Below the pieces are notes generated by a model. That model was not told the origin of the DNA. It ran no database searches and saw only the letters and a program-made list of their open reading frames with translations. Below, in pieces: positions 40,396-44,050 of a stretch of 44,050 bases of DNA (positions are counted from its first letter, which is position 1; the number at the start of each line of letters is the position of its first letter). Source of the stretch: an uncultured Bacteroidales bacterium (lineage in GTDB: Bacteria > Bacteroidota > Bacteroidia > Bacteroidales > P3); assembly GCA_937901525.1 (NCBI GenBank), contig CALDHX010000050.1:1-44050 (forward strand), in the 5' to 3' direction. The translations under genes and the position numbers were made by a program.

Positions 40396-41163
40396 TCAAT
40401 GCGACAATAAAACAGCTAACAAAAACGCTATTATCACCACCACAAACCTCAAAAAATTATATTTATGACTTTCCTTAGAATCAAATAATGTACTAATAGA
40501 CACATGCAATAAAATACCAACTACAAAACCTATTACATAACCCATTGAATCATGTAAAAACTCAAAATAAATACTAAACATAGAACCTAAAACGCCCATT
40601 ATTGCAAAAACAGACAAATAAGCAAAAGACCTTAATTTAGAACAACCTCCATGCATAAAAGCATTCACCACAAGCATTGCAATAGGAATATTATGCAAAA
40701 CAACACCTATCAACAAAGAATAATTAACCACTCCATTAACAACAAGAGCAAATCCTTCTAAAAACGCATGAATAGAAACGCCTAAAAGCATCATTAAAGC
40801 AGGAAGAATAGAAGTTTTATCAGAATGATGTTTTTCATCATGCAAATGACCATGTTCCGCACCATTTGAAAGCAACTCTAAAACCAATTGCAAAATAAAC
40901 CCAATCAACACAAATACTCCAACACTCAAAAAAGAATGTGAATGTGAATGATGATGAGAATGATGTGCACAACTATGAGTTTCACCTTGCAAAGTAAGAG
41001 CTTCAGGAAGCAAATGCACAAAACAAACTGCAAGCAAAAAAGCCCCACCAAAAACCCCTATATAAGACAAAAACCTCTCATGTTTTTTCAAACTAAACAC
41101 AAAACAACCGCTCGCAATACAAGCAAAAAAGAGTACGAAATAAGATAAAACAATTTCATTCAT
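40396..41163 (-). CDS. ZIP family metal transporter
   Basis: The 255-residue protein with about eight helices has the ZIP metal-site helices: SIHAFLEGFALV (helix IV) and VLHNIPIAMLV (helix V), plus a His-rich cytoplasmic loop HHSHHHSHSHS near residue 70. It probably imports zinc or another divalent cation, but the metal cannot be deduced. An ATG at 41229 gives 22 extra polar residues, but the minus-strand -7 box at 41189-41196 lies downstream of that codon. The start is therefore set at 41163 (MNEIVLSYF), which begins directly with the first helix. Confidence 0.88.
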   Translation of the reverse strand: MNEIVLSYFVLFFACIASGCFVFSLKKHERFLSYIGVFGGAFLLAVCFVHLLPEALTLQGETHSCAHHSHHHSHSHSFLSVGVFVLIGFILQLVLELLSNGAEHGHLHDEKHHSDKTSILPALMMLLGVSIHAFLEGFALVVNGVVNYSLLIGVVLHNIPIAMLVVNAFMHGGCSKLRSFAYLSVFAIMGVLGSMFSIYFEFLHDSMGYVIGFVVGILLHVSISTLFDSKESHKYNFLRFVVVIIAFLLAVLLSH

Positions 41164-41188
41164 ATCAAAAAAAACTATTTTTAATTTG

Positions 41189-41196
41189 CAAAGATA
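41189..41196 (-). promoter_or_regulatory. -7 box for the ZIP transporter gene
   Basis: TATCTTTG on the minus strand; transcript start predicted near 41182, about 19 bases before the ATG at 41163. No TTTG lies at the expected -33 position. Confidence 0.5.
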
Positions 41197-41218
41197 AGAC
41201 TTTTTAATAGTTAATTTG

Positions 41219-41226
41219 TATCTTTG
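41219..41226 (+). promoter_or_regulatory. -7 box for the TerB-DnaJ gene
   Basis: TATCTTTG on the plus strand, identical to the divergent box at 41189-41196 and 22 bases from it. Transcript start predicted near 41233, about 20 bases before the ATG at 41253. A -33 TTTG is not evident. Confidence 0.5.
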
Positions 41227-41252
41227 CACGAATTTATAACGATAAAAACACT

Positions 41253-41963
41253 ATGGGTATTATAAAATGGATTGGAGGAATCTTCGGTTTTGTAACTGGC
41301 GGAATATTTGGTAGCATTATCGGATATGGTGTTGGTTCGCTACTTGAAAAATTAGTAAAAAAAGAATACAAGCAAGGAGAAGAAAAGGGAGATTTCACAA
41401 TGGCACTTCTCATTCTATCAGCCGCAGTAATGAAAGCTGATGGAAAAATAATGAAATCAGAACTTTCTTTTGTGAAACGATTCCTTGTTCAAAATTTTGG
41501 AGAAGACAGTGCAAGAAACAAATTAGACATTCTTCGTCAACTATTAGATAAAGATATAGACCTTTATCAATCTTGTGAAAAGATAAGACTGTCAATACCT
41601 TATTCATCAAAACTTCAACTAATTCATTATCTTTTTGGAATAGCATGTGCAGACGGATTATGCAGTGGCATAGAAAGAGATTTAATTACAAGAATTGCCA
41701 ATTTAATTGGGCTTTCTGTTGCTGACTATAAAACGATTGAAGCAATGTATTTTGAACAAACAGATTCTGCTTACATCATTTTACAAATCACAAAAGAAGC
41801 CTCAGACGAAGAAGTCAAAAAAGCATACAAAAGAATGTGCATAAAATATCACCCAGATAAAGTAGCAAGTTTAGGAGAACAAGCACAACAAGCTGCAAAA
41901 GAAAAATTCCAAGAAATAAACAACGCTTACGAAAAAATAAAAAAAGAAAGAGGAATAGCATAA
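41253..41963 (+). CDS. DjlA-like membrane co-chaperone (TerB + DnaJ domains)
   Basis: The 236-residue protein has a glycine-rich N-terminal membrane helix (IGGIFGFVTGGIFGSIIGYG) and a TerB-like helical domain (about 48-155, LLILSAAVMKADGKI...). A C-terminal J-domain (about 168-236) has the HPD motif in CIKYHPDKVAS. This is the architecture of DjlA, a membrane-anchored partner that stimulates DnaK ATPase. The membrane segment is a single one, as in DjlA. It probably forms a unit with the vWA gene four bases downstream. Confidence 0.88.
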   Translation: MGIIKWIGGIFGFVTGGIFGSIIGYGVGSLLEKLVKKEYKQGEEKGDFTMALLILSAAVMKADGKIMKSELSFVKRFLVQNFGEDSARNKLDILRQLLDKDIDLYQSCEKIRLSIPYSSKLQLIHYLFGIACADGLCSGIERDLITRIANLIGLSVADYKTIEAMYFEQTDSAYIILQITKEASDEEVKKAYKRMCIKYHPDKVASLGEQAQQAAKEKFQEINNAYEKIKKERGIA

Positions 41964-41967
41964 TAAT

Positions 41968-44040
41968 ATGTTCACAGAATATTCTTTATTTTGGATAATT
42001 CCAATACTTATTTTTGCAACTGCAATTTCATGGTTTATATATTTTTATAAACAAAAATATTTTTCAAAAAAACAAACAATCACACTCTTTACTTTAAGAA
42101 GCATTGCAATCACTCTACTATTATTTCTACTACTCAGCCCTACATTCACAAAAAAAACAAACCAAGAAGAAAAACCCATAATAGTTATCGCACAAGACAA
42201 CTCTTCTTCAATTACAAAAACAAAAGACTCTTCTTATTACAAAAATGAATACCTTAACGCTCTGCATTCCTTAGCAAAATCTTTAAACAAAAACTTCAAT
42301 ACAAAACTCTACTCCTTTGGAAGTCAAACAAAAGAAACAAACACATTTGACTTTAACGACCACTATACCAACATTGCAGATCTATTAACAAATATTCAAA
42401 ACGAATACTTCAACCAAAATCTTTCTGCAATCATAATAGCCTCTGACGGAATAAATAATTTCGGAAAAAACCCTTTAAATCTACTTGACAAAACACCTTG
42501 TCCAATCTACACAATCGCACTTGGAGACACAAACAAAAGAAAAGACGTAAGCATTTCCTCTATTAGATTCAACGAAATCTCATATATAGAAGATATTTGC
42601 CCATTAGAAATAAGCATAAAAGCTAAAAAAGCAAAAAATGAAAAAGTAAAAATAAATCTAACACATAAAGGGAAAAACATTTTCAACAAAGAAATCACAA
42701 TAGACCAAGAAGATTTCTCAATAGACATACCAACAACATTCTCATGCCTTGAAGCAGGAATACAATCCTTTACAATAAACATTTCAACACTTGAAGGCGA
42801 AGTCAATAAAGAAAACAATAAAAGAGATTTTTTTGTAAAAATTTTAGACTCACGTAAAAACATTGTCTTTCTTTCCGCAGGTCCTCACCCAGATATTTCA
42901 GCAATAAAACAAAGTATCAACAAAAACAAAAATTACAACCTAATAAACCTAACCGACATAAAGGATTTACAAAAACAAAACGAAGTTAATTTAATAATAG
43001 CACATCAATTACCAAACAACAACGAATCTTTTGAAGCCCTTAAACAACTTCAACAAAAATCTATACCAATTCTCTACATCATAGGAAAGAGAACTAATTT
43101 TAATCTATTCAATAATCTAAACAATGGCTTAAAAATCAACGTTTACAACAAAACATCACAAACACAATCCTTAGCACGTTTCAACAATAGCTTTTCTTTA
43201 TTTTCTCTTAGCGAAGAATCACTTGACATACTCTCACAACTCCCTCCCCTTTCCTCACCTCTTGCAAAATACGACCTATCAACAAGCTTACAAACCTTGT
43301 TTTACCAAACACACAACTCATTAAAAACTAATTATCCTTTAATCACATTCAACAACAACGCAGATAACAAATCAGCAATTATATGTGGAGAAGATATTTG
43401 GAAATGGCGTTTAAGAAATTATTTACACAACAACACCACAAAGCAAGTTGACGAACTCATAGCAAAGACTATTCAATACCTTGTAAGCGATAAAGACAAA
43501 AGCACATTCAAAATCAAGCACGAAAACCTTTACAATCAAACCCACAACATAAGATTAGAAGCAGAACTCTACAATCAAGCATATCAACTCGTTAATACAT
43601 CAGACGTAAAGATAAACTTAAAGAATGAAAATGGTGATACATACGATTATATTTTTTCAAAAACCTCCAATGCCTACGCATTAGAAATCGCAGAACTCAA
43701 ACCAGGAAAATACACCTTTATAGCAACAACCAATTTTGGCGGAATAAACTACACAGACAAAGGAAGCTTTATAATTTCCGCAAACGAATTAGAATCAATC
43801 GACCTTGTAGCAAAACACGACCTACTTTACACCCTATCTATCAAAACAAACGGACAACTACTCTACCCTTCACAAATGCAAAACTTAGAAAAGATTATCA
43901 AAAACCAAGAAGACGCAAAACCAATTATTCATCAAATCACAACAAACCACAAACTAATCAGTTCATTTTGGTATTGGCTTATAATTATTCTATGTTTCTC
44001 AACAGAATGGTTTTTAAGAAAATATTGGGGTAAGATTTAA
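41968..44040 (+). CDS. Membrane-anchored vWA-domain protein
   Basis: The 690-residue protein has two N-terminal helices (about 7-26 and 41-60) and then a von Willebrand A-like domain with a MIDAS-like start IVIAQDNSSSI (D-x-S-x-S type) and IIASDGINNFG. Beta-rich extracytoplasmic segments follow, then a final helix (FWYWLIIILCFSTEWFL) close to the C-terminus. Similar proteins without the MoxR/BatA context are widespread in Bacteroidota with unknown function. No BatA/BatB-like genes or MoxR ATPase are visible here. The stop is at 44038-44040, so the gene is complete. Its coding strand is very poor in G. Confidence 0.78.
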   Translation: MFTEYSLFWIIPILIFATAISWFIYFYKQKYFSKKQTITLFTLRSIAITLLLFLLLSPTFTKKTNQEEKPIIVIAQDNSSSITKTKDSSYYKNEYLNALHSLAKSLNKNFNTKLYSFGSQTKETNTFDFNDHYTNIADLLTNIQNEYFNQNLSAIIIASDGINNFGKNPLNLLDKTPCPIYTIALGDTNKRKDVSISSIRFNEISYIEDICPLEISIKAKKAKNEKVKINLTHKGKNIFNKEITIDQEDFSIDIPTTFSCLEAGIQSFTINISTLEGEVNKENNKRDFFVKILDSRKNIVFLSAGPHPDISAIKQSINKNKNYNLINLTDIKDLQKQNEVNLIIAHQLPNNNESFEALKQLQQKSIPILYIIGKRTNFNLFNNLNNGLKINVYNKTSQTQSLARFNNSFSLFSLSEESLDILSQLPPLSSPLAKYDLSTSLQTLFYQTHNSLKTNYPLITFNNNADNKSAIICGEDIWKWRLRNYLHNNTTKQVDELIAKTIQYLVSDKDKSTFKIKHENLYNQTHNIRLEAELYNQAYQLVNTSDVKINLKNENGDTYDYIFSKTSNAYALEIAELKPGKYTFIATTNFGGINYTDKGSFIISANELESIDLVAKHDLLYTLSIKTNGQLLYPSQMQNLEKIIKNQEDAKPIIHQITTNHKLISSFWYWLIIILCFSTEWFLRKYWGKI

Positions 44041-44050
44041 AGAAAAAAAA

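Noticed and set aside
40948..41148. Met/Lys-rich ORF opposite the ZIP gene
   Set aside because: It is the antisense of the His-rich loop and adjacent helices of a clear transporter gene.
1..44050. Mobile elements, defence islands or tRNA genes
   Set aside because: No transposase, integrase, restriction or toxin-antitoxin genes, terminal repeats or tRNA-like folds were recognised on either strand.

Overview
This 44 kb window is a gene-dense, low-GC piece of a chromosome from the Bacteroidota, most likely the order Bacteroidales. The evidence is the gene content: YajC/YbbR, a 7TM-HD phosphodiesterase, a DUF4159 protein, RfaE2, a GT3-type glycogen synthase fused to a phosphorylase, a secreted esterase with a type IX sorting tail, and a DAHP synthase/chorismate mutase fusion. 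The promoters agree: they match the Bacteroidota form TTTG-N19-TAnnTTTG, and Shine-Dalgarno sequences are largely absent. I see no insertion sequence, prophage, CRISPR array, tRNA or rRNA. No gene-free stretch exceeds about 215 bases.

Layout, left to right. 1-3288 (+): the end of yajC, a ybbR-like gene, then a pyruvyl-transferase and a GT2 glycosyltransferase. 3215-12806 (-): a long run from an outer-membrane protein through rsmE, a DUF4159 gene, marC, a clpC-type AAA+ unfoldase, mlaE, mlaF and a PgpH-like gene to a MurU-like nucleotidyltransferase. 13018-18097 (+): a FabK/nitronate-monooxygenase-like flavoenzyme and the glycogen synthase-phosphorylase fusion. 18123-21858 (-): a small DUF4834-like membrane protein, a universal stress protein, a rhomboid protease, mutL and a small membrane protein. 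22040-25732 (+): gyrA and a secreted TPR protein. 25943-26623 (-): trmD. 26726-34559 (+): a secreted protein of unknown function, a TPR protein, DedA, aroE, an M50-like membrane protease, panD, a YbhN-type protein, rfaE2 and elbB. 34565-41163 (-): an esterase, a lipoprotein, DAHP synthase/chorismate mutase, a small protein, an ECF sigma factor, a GT2 fusion and a ZIP transporter. 41253-44040 (+): a TerB-DnaJ membrane protein and a vWA-domain membrane protein.

Functionally this is mostly housekeeping: envelope building and lipid trafficking, glycogen turnover, DNA topology and repair, RNA methylation, and shikimate and pantothenate synthesis. YbbR-like and PgpH-like proteins, both from families linked to cyclic di-AMP, lie within 6 kb of each other.

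The least ordinary signals are not whole genes. (1) Five intergenic regions carry A/T-rich arrays whose CTTTG/CTTAG-type cores repeat at exactly 21 bp, two helical turns. (2) aroE has no ATG, GTG or TTG in front of its conserved N-terminus. It overlaps the dedA stop as ATAA, and dedA carries an in-frame A AAA AAG slippery heptamer that would shift ribosomes by -1 into aroE. (3) A perfect promoter is built into the terminator hairpin behind yajC. (4) A 17-bp inverted repeat covers the start codon of a small ORF behind the sigma factor gene. (5) GyrA has Met where the quinolone-contact acidic residue (87) is expected.
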